From a bacterium (GTDB lineage Bacteria; Bdellovibrionota; Bacteriovoracia; Bacteriovoracales; Bacteriovoracaceae): 64,000 nt of DNA. The stretch is from NCBI GenBank assembly GCA_030425045.1, contig JAUHVL010000001.1, forward strand, positions 1 to 64,000. Reading direction: 5' to 3'. The notes under the pieces were generated by a model that saw only the letters and a program-made list of their open reading frames with translations, did not search any database and was not told the DNA's origin. This document shows positions 29,548 through 39,312 of this stretch, in pieces; the first letter of the stretch is position 1; each line of letters begins with the position of its first letter. A program made the position numbers and the translations under genes.

Positions 29548-31011
29548 ATGTACATTTTAGCTATTGATCAAGGGACAACAGGTACCACAGCAGCTCTTAT
29601 TGATGCCAACACTTTCAAATTTGTTAATAAGGTTAATAAAGAGTTTCCCCAACATTATCCAAAACCGAGTTGGGTTGAACATGACCTTAATGATATTTGG
29701 AATACTGTAGAGACTACAATTACGGAACTTATTAAGAAATCAAACATCAACACATCTGATATAAAAGCAATCGGTATTACGAATCAAAGAGAAACTACCT
29801 GTGCAATCGATACTGACGGAAACCCAGTTCACAAAGCTATTGTATGGCAAGACAGAAGAACTTCTAGCTTTTGTGAAGAGCTCATTTCTAATGGTCATAA
29901 ATCTTCTATTCAAAACAAAACAGGATTACCTATTGATGCTTATTTTTCTGCTACGAAAATGAGATGGCTTAATAAAGAGCTTAACGATCCTACTGTTAGA
30001 TTTTGTACAATTGATACGTTTCTTTTAAACAAGTTAACAAATAATAATTCTTTTTATACTGAGCCTTCAAATGCATCTAGAACGATGCTTTATAATATTC
30101 ATACAGCTAATTGGGATAATGAATTATGTGATCTTTTTAATGTAAATCAAAATCAACTACCACTGGTAAAAAATAGCTTTGATCAGTTTGGAAAAACTAA
30201 CCGCTTATCATTTTTACCAGATGGTATTCCCATAACAGGAATCCTCGGTGATCAACAGTCAGCTCTTTTTGGTCAAGCTGGATACAATAAAGGCGACTTA
30301 AAGTGTACCTATGGAACAGGTGCATTTATGCTGTTAAATACTGGCTCAGAAGCTGTTTCTAGTAAAAATGGCTTATTAACAACAGTCGCTTATGGTGAAA
30401 ATGGAAAACTTCAATATGCGCTTGAGGGAAGTACATATATCGCCGGAGCCGCAGTTCAATGGCTTAGAGATAACTTAAATCTTTTTGAAAATGCACCAGA
30501 AATTGAGAACCTTGCCAACCAAGTTTCAAATCTCGAAGAAATGGAACATGTCCTATTCTTACCGTTTTTTACAGGAATTGGATCACCCCATTGGAAATCA
30601 GATGCCAAAGCTGCCATTATTGGACTAACAAGAGATACAAATAAAAGCCATTTATCTAGAGCCTGTTTAGAAGGAATCGCTTTTTCTATTAACGATCTTG
30701 TCAGCGCTTTTGAAAACGATAGTGGAGAAAAAATTCAGGAACTAAAAGTCGACGGTGGTGCTGTTGCAAATAACCTCCTTATGAATATGCAATCATCACT
30801 TTCGAAACTCGAAATTATTCGACCAGAAGTTATCGAGACAACCGCTTATGGAGCTGCTCTAGCTGCCGCCATTGGAAATGGCCTCATTGAAAAAGAAAAA
30901 ATTGAACATCTTTGGAAAAAAGATCAGTCTTTTACTCCCGATAGTGATTTGAGTCATTATTTCGAATCTAAGAATAATTATTGGAAAAATTCAATCGAGA
31001 AATTATTTTAA
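29548..31011 (+). CDS. glpK: Glycerol kinase
   Basis: Phosphorylates glycerol to glycerol 3-phosphate in the cytosol. Seen: AIDQGTTGTTAALID phosphate-binding start, the GITNQRETT segment with VWQDRRT, GDQQSALFGQ, KCTYGTGAFMLLNTG and the C-terminal DGGAVANNLLMNMQ adenosine motif. Length 487 is standard. A glycerol facilitator (glpF) and glycerol-3-phosphate dehydrogenase (glpD) are not in the window. AAGG nine bases upstream of the ATG can serve as the ribosome site. Confidence 0.97.
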   Translation: MYILAIDQGTTGTTAALIDANTFKFVNKVNKEFPQHYPKPSWVEHDLNDIWNTVETTITELIKKSNINTSDIKAIGITNQRETTCAIDTDGNPVHKAIVWQDRRTSSFCEELISNGHKSSIQNKTGLPIDAYFSATKMRWLNKELNDPTVRFCTIDTFLLNKLTNNNSFYTEPSNASRTMLYNIHTANWDNELCDLFNVNQNQLPLVKNSFDQFGKTNRLSFLPDGIPITGILGDQQSALFGQAGYNKGDLKCTYGTGAFMLLNTGSEAVSSKNGLLTTVAYGENGKLQYALEGSTYIAGAAVQWLRDNLNLFENAPEIENLANQVSNLEEMEHVLFLPFFTGIGSPHWKSDAKAAIIGLTRDTNKSHLSRACLEGIAFSINDLVSAFENDSGEKIQELKVDGGAVANNLLMNMQSSLSKLEIIRPEVIETTAYGAALAAAIGNGLIEKEKIEHLWKKDQSFTPDSDLSHYFESKNNYWKNSIEKLF

Positions 31012-31150
31012 TCGCTTTAGGACAACCTTTACTGTTTTTCTAGAAACAAAGTCCATCGTGTAGATTGAACAAAAGACCATGACCCCTATATGCATACCCA
31101 TGCTTACAATGGAGCATTTTGTCTATCAACAATACCGCCTGAAGTAGAGA

Positions 31151-31180
31151 CCCAAGCTTTATCAATCGATAGAGCTTGGG
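31151..31180. other. Perfect 13-bp hairpin between convergent genes
   Basis: Arms CCCAAGCTTTATC and GATAGAGCTTGGG (one G:T wobble in RNA form) close a four-base loop AATC. It lies in the 233-bp gap between glpK and the convergent MORN-like gene. Neither side carries a T-run, so it is not a standard rho-independent terminator, though it may still end transcripts or cap an RNA 3' end. The rest of the gap shows no supportable gene. Confidence 0.6.
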
Positions 31181-31244
31181 GTGGAAAAGTTGACTAGAGA
31201 TCGATAAAGTTGTGTTAAAAGGAATTAACATTAATTATTTTTTC

Positions 31245-33371
31245 TTACATTAGATTTGGATAAAAATTTTCATGAGAACCAACACAGTCAATAACTTTGC
31301 CATTTTTATCAAAACCAATTTGATTGTTTGAATTATTTTGGCCACATACAATAGTATTCCCATTTCTATCCTCTAACTCTACGATACCACTGATATATGC
31401 CTTCATAATACTTCCTGTAGGATAAAATAGAAAATACTTATAAGGTATACTTTTTAACTTTTTTCCTTGAACATTAAATTCCACAATGTTTTTAGAATAC
31501 AAACTAAAGATTTCACCATTCTGATGAAAAGATATATTGTTACAACTAACAACGTTGAATAAATCATTACCACAATCAGTAGAGTTCGGGACATTAATTT
31601 TCATTCCACTTACATCTAACCACAGGTCATGGTTGGGTGATACAGGAGCCTGAGAAACTAAACCATTAGGATACACATGTATCATTGCATCATATGTATA
31701 ATCTCCAAAGTAAATATTTTGTCCTTTATAATCAACAAAGAATGACTCTTGTTCTAATAACGTTACGTTATATAAATAAGTTCTCTCAAAGTCGAATTCT
31801 GTTAAATTAATTGACTGGTTACCAATAGAAAAAAGCTGGGGGTAAACAAGTCTAGCCTTTATAATATTTCCATTTTCATCTACAGATATACTAGTACCTT
31901 CTTCATGACTATCACTCTTTTCTGATGCTTTAATTCTAAACCAACCAGCTTGCCCTAACACTTTAGCATCAAAATCATGAAGTGCTATAATACTGCTAAA
32001 AGTCCTTTCATCCTTATGCATACTAAATGTTGAATCACCTGAGATTAGAACTTTTTTGTTATTGAGGCTTATTGAGAAATTTGGGTTGCCATTCATTTTA
32101 CCGTGACGTACAAGTCCACTTTTAAAAAAGTAAACTCCCCATCGGTCAGAGTTTTTACCTCTAAACAACAAACTCCCATAAGACGTATTAAGTTCAACAC
32201 GCTCATATTGAAAGTTTTGCATATACTTTAACTCTCCACTTTCATAAAGTTCTATTTCATCCTTTCCATTCACTTTTCTACCAGCAATATCAAATTCCAT
32301 ATATTCAGCTAATGAAGTATTTGCAATTTTTCCATTGGAATGTATATACAGCTTGTCTTGGATTATGGCCTTTTTAGAGTTTAACGAAATCTCCACAGGT
32401 CCAACTAATTCACCACCAAGAAGTTTTTTATTAGAATCAAAACGTAAGTAACCAACTATACGATAAATATTATTTTGAAAGTTAAATTCCAATGGATTTT
32501 TTGATATCACGCTGAAAATTTCACCATTTTCATGAAAGTTTACATAAGTTCCTCTTTTTAAAACTATCTTCGAATTATTATAATAAATATAACTATCTTT
32601 ATCTTCGGAAAGATAAGCCGCGGCAATATTACCATTTGAATGATAATGTGTGTTGGTCTCATGGCTACCTTTTTCAGTCGTAAAATGTAACCCTGGATAT
32701 GTACCAGATTCTAAAAAATTAAATTTTTCTAAAAACTTTTCAAGTTTTATTGGTTCAACAGCACTAAATTGATCTGATAACGCCCACCCATTTAAATACC
32801 GTGAAGAAACTGAATTTCTATTGCCATTTTCATAACTATCTCTATAAATAATTTCATGAAGTACTAAGGCAGCCTTGTTTAAATCATCCATTTTGTCCCA
32901 AAGCTTTTTATTTATTATATAACGGGATTGTCCACTAAACTTAGGCTCTCTATGGATAGCTATCTGCTGAACTTCACAACCAATCGGAAAAAAGACATGT
33001 TTGGAATCAGGAATATCAACCAGATTTACAATTTTAAAAGATGTTTCAGAGAAAAAAGAGTCATAGTAATCCTGATATAACATTCCTTTTTGGGGAACCT
33101 TTTGCTTAAAAATATCTATACTCTGTTGAACTTTTTCATTGAAATCTTTTGCATTACCCATCTTAAATGAAAAGCCCCAATTATCTGTTTTTGCTTCATA
33201 GATATCTAACATTTCAACCGTATCAATCTGTCCATCACCATCAAAACAAACAACTGCATCTCCGCCATTACCTGTTTCATGGCCAATTAAAACTGGATTT
33301 AAAGCATCAACTGTATCAACTTGCGAAGCTTGGGTTAAATGAATGACCAAAAGTAAAATAAAATATTTCAT
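31245..33371 (-). CDS. Secreted protein with MORN-like repeats
   Basis: Signal peptide at about residues 1-15, then the segment IGHETGNGGDAVVCFDGDG and VEMLDIYEA, a start I associate with secreted proteins of Bdellovibrio-like bacteria. From about residue 240 to the end it carries many short beta motifs built around xHxNGxI or YxSGxL (HSNGNIAAAY, HENGEIFSV, HQNGEIFSL, YESGELKY), resembling the MORN-variant repeat. Function unknown. The upstream TIGR02147-type regulator overlaps it by four bases, so the regulator and this protein form one transcription unit. Confidence 0.65.
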   Translation of the reverse strand: MKYFILLLVIHLTQASQVDTVDALNPVLIGHETGNGGDAVVCFDGDGQIDTVEMLDIYEAKTDNWGFSFKMGNAKDFNEKVQQSIDIFKQKVPQKGMLYQDYYDSFFSETSFKIVNLVDIPDSKHVFFPIGCEVQQIAIHREPKFSGQSRYIINKKLWDKMDDLNKAALVLHEIIYRDSYENGNRNSVSSRYLNGWALSDQFSAVEPIKLEKFLEKFNFLESGTYPGLHFTTEKGSHETNTHYHSNGNIAAAYLSEDKDSYIYYNNSKIVLKRGTYVNFHENGEIFSVISKNPLEFNFQNNIYRIVGYLRFDSNKKLLGGELVGPVEISLNSKKAIIQDKLYIHSNGKIANTSLAEYMEFDIAGRKVNGKDEIELYESGELKYMQNFQYERVELNTSYGSLLFRGKNSDRWGVYFFKSGLVRHGKMNGNPNFSISLNNKKVLISGDSTFSMHKDERTFSSIIALHDFDAKVLGQAGWFRIKASEKSDSHEEGTSISVDENGNIIKARLVYPQLFSIGNQSINLTEFDFERTYLYNVTLLEQESFFVDYKGQNIYFGDYTYDAMIHVYPNGLVSQAPVSPNHDLWLDVSGMKINVPNSTDCGNDLFNVVSCNNISFHQNGEIFSLYSKNIVEFNVQGKKLKSIPYKYFLFYPTGSIMKAYISGIVELEDRNGNTIVCGQNNSNNQIGFDKNGKVIDCVGSHENFYPNLM

Positions 33372-34108
33372 AATTCCTCCAAATTTTTATTTTCTAAACT
33401 AAGTGGAAAAAGCTGAACTGCAAGCTTATACACCTCACGCTTTTTTCCAGTCTCCAAGACTTTACTTATCTTCTTTTTAAAACTTTTAATAATCCTCTTG
33501 GCCTCAGGAAGCTTATCTGGATCAATGGCCATAGTAATTGTCGAAAAATCTCTTTTTTCCAATGGGTCTCGATAGAGTGATTCCCGAGCTAATTCTAATG
33601 ACTGATCAGTATGATTCTTAACTGCAGAGCTACTAATTTCTCCAGGAACTTTAAACTGTAAACCCGAAGCAATCCATTGTCCGTCTTCTATTTGAACTAG
33701 CATCTCTAATGACCTGAGTTTCTCTACAGCATCAGCTGCTTGCTTCGTCGAAATATTTAACCTTTGAGAAATCCATTTTTTATCGATTGAAAAGTCTTCA
33801 ATTTCTGCCAACGACAAAATGGCAAAGTAATACCAATCTGAAATTACTTGAAAAGCATTGATAGAAAGGCTACGGTCATAGTCTTTACTTTTAATTAACT
33901 GATTAGCAAAATCATCACTATGCCCGAGACCATTGAGGATTTTTAAAGCCATTTTCTCTGTTAAGGGGCGTTTATGATTCATCAACTCAGATAAAGCCGA
34001 AACGGCAATACCTAATCTACTAGCATATGCCCTTAAAGAATAAGATGAGTTTCTCTTCTTAGAATTTCGAAACTCATTAATCATTAAATCAATAATTTCA
34101 TTTTGCAT
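33368..34108 (-). CDS. TIGR02147-family putative transcriptional regulator
   Basis: Residues 20-75 resemble a lambda-repressor-like helix-turn-helix (SLRAYASRLGIAVSALSELMNHKRPLT), and about 85-165 a winged-helix-like middle (WISQRLNISTKQAADAVEKLRSLEML) followed by SLYRDPLEKRDFSTITMAIDP. This layout and these motifs match the TIGR02147 family, common in Bdellovibrionota and Fibrobacteres and typically coupled to exported-protein genes. The ATGA overlap with the MORN-like gene supports coregulation. A 23-bp inverted repeat upstream is a candidate autoregulatory site. Confidence 0.8.
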   Translation of the reverse strand: MQNEIIDLMINEFRNSKKRNSSYSLRAYASRLGIAVSALSELMNHKRPLTEKMALKILNGLGHSDDFANQLIKSKDYDRSLSINAFQVISDWYYFAILSLAEIEDFSIDKKWISQRLNISTKQAADAVEKLRSLEMLVQIEDGQWIASGLQFKVPGEISSSAVKNHTDQSLELARESLYRDPLEKRDFSTITMAIDPDKLPEAKRIIKSFKKKISKVLETGKKREVYKLAVQLFPLSLENKNLEEL

Positions 34109-34127
34109 GCACAGAACTTACAAAAGA

Positions 34128-34158
34128 CTTATAACAATGGCCATTACTTTTAGAACAA
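34128..34158 (-). promoter_or_regulatory. Possible promoter of the TIGR02147 regulator operon
   Basis: On the minus strand TTGTTC (34158-34153) and TATAAG (34133-34128) are 19 bp apart, about 20 bp ahead of the regulator ATG. The spacing is long, so the match is modest. The adjoining inverted repeat begins two bases upstream of the -35 element. Confidence 0.35.
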
Positions 34159-34160
34159 AC

Positions 34161-34183
34161 TGTTCCAAAGCTATTTTGGAACA
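34161..34183. promoter_or_regulatory. Inverted-repeat operator candidate
   Basis: Perfect 9-bp arms TGTTCCAAA and TTTGGAACA with a 5-bp spacer GCTAT, 53 bp upstream of the TIGR02147 regulator start. A further GAACA half-site at 34153-34157 pairs with the TGTTC of the left arm, giving three half-sites in 31 bp. The position just upstream of the -35 box fits an operator, most simply for the adjacent regulator; the binder is inferred. Confidence 0.55.
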
Positions 34184-34329
34184 TGACACTTTGCGCCCAA
34201 AAAGATCTCATATAATTTAATTACATGGCGATAAAATGTACTCAAAGCATAATTCTAAAGGTGTAGCCTAACTATTTAAAATTAAATGAAGAATGAATGA
34301 GTGCTGACTCGAGTACTACTCCATTAGAG

Positions 34330-35613
34330 CTAAATTTCAAGCTCCGCAAGTATTTGTTTAATACCACTCATAAAAACTGGCCTTAATTTAAATTTTTCAA
34401 TCTCTGATGATTTCTCTTTATAGCTTTTTTTCTGTTTAATATTTCCATCCAAACCTAATTCACCAAAATATACTTTTTGAGATGATACATTTTTACTTTT
34501 TAAACTACTTACAAGTGCTAGTGCTATCCCTATATCAGAATCACAATCTTCAATTTTCATATTTCCTGATACAGAAATATAAATATCACAAAAATTAATT
34601 TTAACTTTTAAAAACTTTTCTAAAACAGCTAAGATCATTTGAACTCTGCTTTGAGTTACACCATGACAAACAAAACGAGGGGTACCATTTATGCTATCTT
34701 TTACTAAGGCCTGAATCTCTAAAATATAATTTCTACTTCCACTATTCACACATGTTAGAACTGTACCTGATTGAAATTTATCATTTCTTTTATAATTTTG
34801 GACATATTCTCCCAAACCATGTTCCGTCATCACAAATAACCCAATCTCATTTGCTGAGCCGTATCTATTTTTATTAACTCTTAGTATTTTCTTTGAGCAG
34901 TACTTTTCACCTTCAAAAAACAATACTGTATCAACCATATGCTCTAATACTTTTGGACCAGCTATTCCCCCTTCTTTATTGATATGACCAACGATAATTG
35001 CCGTTTTATTTTTACTCTTTACAAGATTCATCAATTCAAAAGTAACTTCTTTTATCTGGCTTATACTTCCTGCAGATCCTGCCAGCTGCCCTGATACTGT
35101 TGTTTGTATTGAATCTAATATTATAAATTCAGCTTCTGAAGCTTTTATCTCTTCTTTAATTTCATCCCAACACGTTTCGCTAATACAGTAGGTATTATTT
35201 AAATCAACGCATAACCTTTTCGCCCTTTGTGCAACTTGTGACAAGGTTTCTTCACCACTAATGTAAAGGGTTTTTAAATTACTACTTTTTTTCAAGAGAT
35301 CTGCTATTTTTAATAGAAATGTAGACTTACCAATACCGGGTTCACCACTTAATAAAGAAAGGCTTCCTTTTGTTATGCCATTGCCAAAAACTCTATCAAT
35401 TTCATCGACACCTGTTTTATATTTAATATTCTTTTCTAATTTTATATCTTTCAAAGAAATCGCTTTTGTTGCGCGATTTTTAGACTTTATTGTTTTAAGA
35501 GTTTCGACTTCGACAAAGCTATTCCAATCACCACACTTACTACATTTACCCAACCACTTAAACGACTCAAATCCACAGCTTTGACACTGATAAGAAAATT
35601 TTAATTTTGACAA
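34330..35613 (-). CDS. radA: DNA repair/recombination protein RadA (Sms)
   Basis: RecA-like ATPase that promotes branch migration of recombination intermediates. Seen: N-terminal zinc finger CQSCGFESFKWLGKCSKCGDW, Walker A SGEPGIGKST, the RadA-specific KNRYGS motif, and a C-terminal Lon-like domain (DIGIALALVSS). At 427 residues it is slightly shorter than the usual 450-460, mainly at the C-terminus. The start is TTG, with AGGGG five bases upstream. It sits eight bases after the ligA stop. Confidence 0.95.
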   Translation of the reverse strand: MSKLKFSYQCQSCGFESFKWLGKCSKCGDWNSFVEVETLKTIKSKNRATKAISLKDIKLEKNIKYKTGVDEIDRVFGNGITKGSLSLLSGEPGIGKSTFLLKIADLLKKSSNLKTLYISGEETLSQVAQRAKRLCVDLNNTYCISETCWDEIKEEIKASEAEFIILDSIQTTVSGQLAGSAGSISQIKEVTFELMNLVKSKNKTAIIVGHINKEGGIAGPKVLEHMVDTVLFFEGEKYCSKKILRVNKNRYGSANEIGLFVMTEHGLGEYVQNYKRNDKFQSGTVLTCVNSGSRNYILEIQALVKDSINGTPRFVCHGVTQSRVQMILAVLEKFLKVKINFCDIYISVSGNMKIEDCDSDIGIALALVSSLKSKNVSSQKVYFGELGLDGNIKQKKSYKEKSSEIEKFKLRPVFMSGIKQILAELEI

Positions 35614-35621
35614 TTCAACCC

Positions 35622-37508
35622 CTAGATCATTTCAAAGAATTCATCTTCAGTAATGATAGGGATTCCTAAAGTACTTGCTTTTTTGTATTTCGATGATTTA
35701 GCTTCCGTTTCGTTTGTTAATAAATAATCTGTATTTTTTGAAACAGAACTAACCGCCTTACCACCGTTCTCCCTGATCACCATTTCGATATCGGATCTTT
35801 TTCTCGAAAGAGCGCCAGTTATACAAATTGATTTACCATAAATTTCAGAGTTGATATTTTTTTGCTGATCTCTACCTCTTACCTTAATACCAATCTTTAA
35901 CAAATCATTTATAAGCTTCTTTTTTGTTTCAAGAGATTTTACAAATTCACTAGAAGACTTCTCTGCAAAACCCTCCACATCGTGCAATTGCTCTTGTGTT
36001 AGATTTAATATTTTCTCTATCGTGTTAAAACCATGATCAACAATTCTTTCACATTTATTATAAGCTCCTCCTTGAATTCCAAGGGCACTCAAAAAGGTAA
36101 CAATATCCACATCTGTACTATTTTTTATCGTATTTAAAAGTTTATTAGCTAATTTTTCTTTTGTTTTATCGAGGCTCAATAAATCATTAAGTGTTAAAAG
36201 GTATAAATCCTTAATCTCTTTCACTATTCCTTTTTTGATCATTTCATCCAACCGTTTTGAACTCAAATCATCTATACCAATTTTTTGAATATAATTAAGA
36301 ATACTTTCTTTTATCTTTCCAGGACAAACCTCATTAGGACAAAGAATTCTAATATCAACAATATCAACTTTCGTTTCACATACAGGACATTTTTCTGGAT
36401 AACTTGGCTTACTCTTAGCTGGTGTAACTACAGATAAAAATTTAGGAATTACTTCACCTGATCGTATGATCTCAATGACATCTCCCCTTTTTAACTCATG
36501 TTGTTTTACCATGCCGTAATTATGTAACGTTACTCGAGAAATACTTGCTCCACTTAATTCAACGGGCTCTACTTCTGCAACGGGAGTAAGAATTCCATTT
36601 CTACTTATTGACCAAACTATTCTTTCTATTTTTGTTTGTTTCGATTCACCTCTAAATTTAAAGGCCATCCTATAACGAGGATGATGAGCAGTTGCACCTA
36701 ACTCATCGTGAAGTTTTAATTTATTATATGTGAAGACAATTCCATCGATAAGGTAATCCCCTTCTGACATAAAGTTTTTCGTTTCATCTATAATTTCTTG
36801 AACTCCCTTCATCTTTTTATGAAGATTATAGTCGGGAACTTGAAATTTCTCTTTTTCAACCAACTCTAGCTTCTGATACTCAGTTTCAGTATTTAGGCTT
36901 TCAGAAATATAATCAAAGGCCATAAATTTTATATAGCGAGCAAGTTCAATATGATCTTTACGACCAATCAAACCAGCAACAATATTTCTTTGATTCTTAG
37001 GCTTTTCTAATCCAAGATTTTCCATCTCTTCAGAAAGGTTGAAAAAATCCTTTTCATTACAGTAGAGTTCTCCCCTCACTTCAACTTTATTTTTATTAGT
37101 TATCGACATTGGAATATTGCTAACCCACTTAACCTTTTCTGTTATATCTTCTCCTACCGTACCATCGCCTCTTGTTTTCCCAAGAACAAGGTTTCCGTTT
37201 TCATATATTAATGAACAACTCACACCATCTATTTTAAATACAGAAACTATTTCTTCTTCTTTTGCCCAATCAGCTAACTCTTGATACTCATACTTTTTAT
37301 CGAGAGAAAGCATTTTTGTGTCATGCTTAACTTTTTTAAGGTTTGATACAGTTGTACCAACTAATTTTAAAACGGGATTATCGGGGTCAATTTTTTTTAA
37401 ATCTTCTTCGAGCTTGTCATACTCGTGATCGGAAATTTCAGGGTTACCTTGATAATATAAAGCTTTATGATATCTAATTAAAGATTCTAGTTTTTCTATT
37501 GATTTCAT
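35622..37508 (-). CDS. ligA: NAD-dependent DNA ligase
   Basis: Seals nicks using NAD+. Seen: Ia-domain start with YYQGNPEISDHEYD, the adenylation motif KIDG with active Lys92, the OB/zinc region with four Cys (CPVC and CPNEVC), helix-hairpin-helix repeats and a C-terminal BRCT domain (GKSICITGALSRKRSDIE). About 628 residues, shorter than the usual 670. The ATG at 37508 has GAGG seven bases upstream and is preferred over the TTG codon just before it. Confidence 0.96.
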   Translation of the reverse strand: MKSIEKLESLIRYHKALYYQGNPEISDHEYDKLEEDLKKIDPDNPVLKLVGTTVSNLKKVKHDTKMLSLDKKYEYQELADWAKEEEIVSVFKIDGVSCSLIYENGNLVLGKTRGDGTVGEDITEKVKWVSNIPMSITNKNKVEVRGELYCNEKDFFNLSEEMENLGLEKPKNQRNIVAGLIGRKDHIELARYIKFMAFDYISESLNTETEYQKLELVEKEKFQVPDYNLHKKMKGVQEIIDETKNFMSEGDYLIDGIVFTYNKLKLHDELGATAHHPRYRMAFKFRGESKQTKIERIVWSISRNGILTPVAEVEPVELSGASISRVTLHNYGMVKQHELKRGDVIEIIRSGEVIPKFLSVVTPAKSKPSYPEKCPVCETKVDIVDIRILCPNEVCPGKIKESILNYIQKIGIDDLSSKRLDEMIKKGIVKEIKDLYLLTLNDLLSLDKTKEKLANKLLNTIKNSTDVDIVTFLSALGIQGGAYNKCERIVDHGFNTIEKILNLTQEQLHDVEGFAEKSSSEFVKSLETKKKLINDLLKIGIKVRGRDQQKNINSEIYGKSICITGALSRKRSDIEMVIRENGGKAVSSVSKNTDYLLTNETEAKSSKYKKASTLGIPIITEDEFFEMI

Positions 37509-37523
37509 CAAAAATCCTCAGAT

Positions 37524-38984
37524 TTAAAATGTAAAAGTGGTTCCTAGCTTGAAGGTACTAGTTTTTACTTTGATTGTCCTAGATGGATTTAAAAACTTTG
37601 CTTTTGCTGAGTCAATTCCATAACCTAAATCTAATGTCATATTTGGGTTATAGCTATAGCTACCACCGACCAATATTCCATAATTTGACGCGGACTCTGC
37701 ATTTCCATAAATATCGTCCTCTTCAGTAAATTTTGGACTCACAACAAAATTAAACTCTAAAAACGCTCGATAAACTTTTTTAAACGGCATCGATCCCTTA
37801 ACACCTAACATTGGCCCTTTAAAACCAAGCTCCGTGAATCCATCACCGCTTGATTTATCAAGACTATAAACAAAGTTTGAATATCCTAGATATCCATCAA
37901 CTTGAGGCCCATAGAAAAAGCCCATTGGTAAATACTTATAACCAACTTTTGCTTCAAATTTAGATATTGTTGCAGAGTTAGTTTCATTAACAAGAGGTCC
38001 CTCTTCTTTACTCAGTGTTCCAACTCTTCTAGAGATTTTCAATCCGGCCCAGTAGTTTCTCGTGGCCCACACCTGTCCATCTAAATCTACTCCAAAAATT
38101 GTTCCACCAACTTTTCTCAAATTATATATATTAGACGTTGCTGAACCCTTACCTATATTAAACCAAAGAGAAATATTACCAATTTTTCCAAATTCATAAC
38201 CATCCTCTTCTTTAAACTTAGCTTTCTCAACATAGTTTTCTTTATTTTTCTTTTTAAATAAAACCCAGTCTTCTACTTTCAATCTTTTCTTGGTTGCATA
38301 GCTTGTAATTTGTCCTTGAGATTGATTTTTATTACTAAATAAGATTTTACCATTACCTATTTTAATTGTTTCCCAATCTACAACTTCTTTTAAAAGTGGA
38401 TGTTTCTTTTTTCTGTAAGGACGAACAACAAAAACTTCCATTTCTTGAAAAACACCACTATCAGTACCAATATCTATGGTAAACTGATTGCCAAGGACGC
38501 CGATAACTCTTCCATCGTATGGAATAGATTTTTCATAAATATCTAGCCAGTTTTTAATCGTTTGAGATATTAAAAGATAATCATCATTATCTAAGTTAGC
38601 TTCTTCTCTAAAATAAATATCTTCACCGTTATCAGCAATAACGATCATTTTGACATTTATACCTTTTACATGACTCTTAATATCGACTTTGATAAGTGAA
38701 CCTGTTTTAGTTTTTTCACTAACAACCCTGAGGACATTTTTATCACTTAAAACACTATTTAAGCTCTTCTTATAATTAGATAAAATATTAAGGATTTCTG
38801 AATTTGATCGATAATAACACCACTCGCTTCTTTTAAGATAATGTTCAACATCTTCAAAAACCTTAAAAGCAATTCCGTTATCAACACTATCTTCAATAGG
38901 TAACAGAATACAACTTCTCATACTTGGCTTCGCTAAAGCATCAATAGATAGAATGAATAAAAGGATTATAAGACTATGCTTGAT
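37524..38984 (-). CDS. Exported barrel-like protein with probable AUC start
   Basis: Translating from the only conventional start (ATG at 38921) gives no signal peptide. Reading upstream in frame adds a perfect one (IKHSLIILLFILSIDALA before KPSMRSC), but with no ATG, GTG or TTG before the stop at 39000-39002. GGAGG at 38995-38991 is six bases ahead of an ATC codon at 38984, so AUC initiation is the best reading. The C-terminal half looks like beta strands and ends KLGTTFTF, with terminal Phe as in outer-membrane barrels. The HTH gene overlaps its start. Function unknown. Confidence 0.6.
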   Translation of the reverse strand: MKHSLIILLFILSIDALAKPSMRSCILLPIEDSVDNGIAFKVFEDVEHYLKRSEWCYYRSNSEILNILSNYKKSLNSVLSDKNVLRVVSEKTKTGSLIKVDIKSHVKGINVKMIVIADNGEDIYFREEANLDNDDYLLISQTIKNWLDIYEKSIPYDGRVIGVLGNQFTIDIGTDSGVFQEMEVFVVRPYRKKKHPLLKEVVDWETIKIGNGKILFSNKNQSQGQITSYATKKRLKVEDWVLFKKKNKENYVEKAKFKEEDGYEFGKIGNISLWFNIGKGSATSNIYNLRKVGGTIFGVDLDGQVWATRNYWAGLKISRRVGTLSKEEGPLVNETNSATISKFEAKVGYKYLPMGFFYGPQVDGYLGYSNFVYSLDKSSGDGFTELGFKGPMLGVKGSMPFKKVYRAFLEFNFVVSPKFTEEDDIYGNAESASNYGILVGGSYSYNPNMTLDLGYGIDSAKAKFLNPSRTIKVKTSTFKLGTTFTF

Positions 38985-39306
38985 CGCCAGCCTCCAGAAT
39001 TAGTGGTGGTGGCTCATTTTTCTGCTCATATATATTTATAAGCATTTTCAACTCATTAACCTCTTCCATCAATAACCGATTTTTTTGCTCTAATTCTTTA
39101 ATTTTTAATAGATGAGTTAAATTTTCTGATTCTTTTCTTGTTTGATATCTCTCTAAATTTCCTTCGTTAACATAAATATAGTATTTACCGTTTTCAAATT
39201 TAGATTTAACTTGAGACGCTTTGATATATCTTCTTATAGTAGATATAGAAATACCTCTATAATCGGAATATTCATTTATGGATAACCAGATTCCTTCATT
39301 TGCCAT
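38974..39306 (-). CDS. Small HTH (MerR/excisionase-like) DNA-binding protein with coiled coil
   Basis: Residues about 5-55 from the ATG form a winged HTH like that of excisionase/MerR proteins (WLSINEYSDYRGISISTIRRYIKA, then KYYIYVNEGNLERY). The rest is a coiled coil (LKIKELEQKNRLLMEEVNEL) likely for dimerisation. ATG at 39306 is chosen over a GTG five codons earlier because a plausible promoter would place the transcript start on that ATG; no ribosome site is seen for either. It overlaps the barrel gene, which it may regulate. Confidence 0.7.
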   Translation of the reverse strand: MANEGIWLSINEYSDYRGISISTIRRYIKASQVKSKFENGKYYIYVNEGNLERYQTRKESENLTHLLKIKELEQKNRLLMEEVNELKMLINIYEQKNEPPPLILEAGDQA

Positions 39307-39312
39307 AGATAA

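Noticed and set aside
31040-31231. 63-codon minus-strand frame and a 35-codon plus-strand frame in the gap
   Set aside because: No ribosome site, no recognisable motif, and both run through the hairpin.
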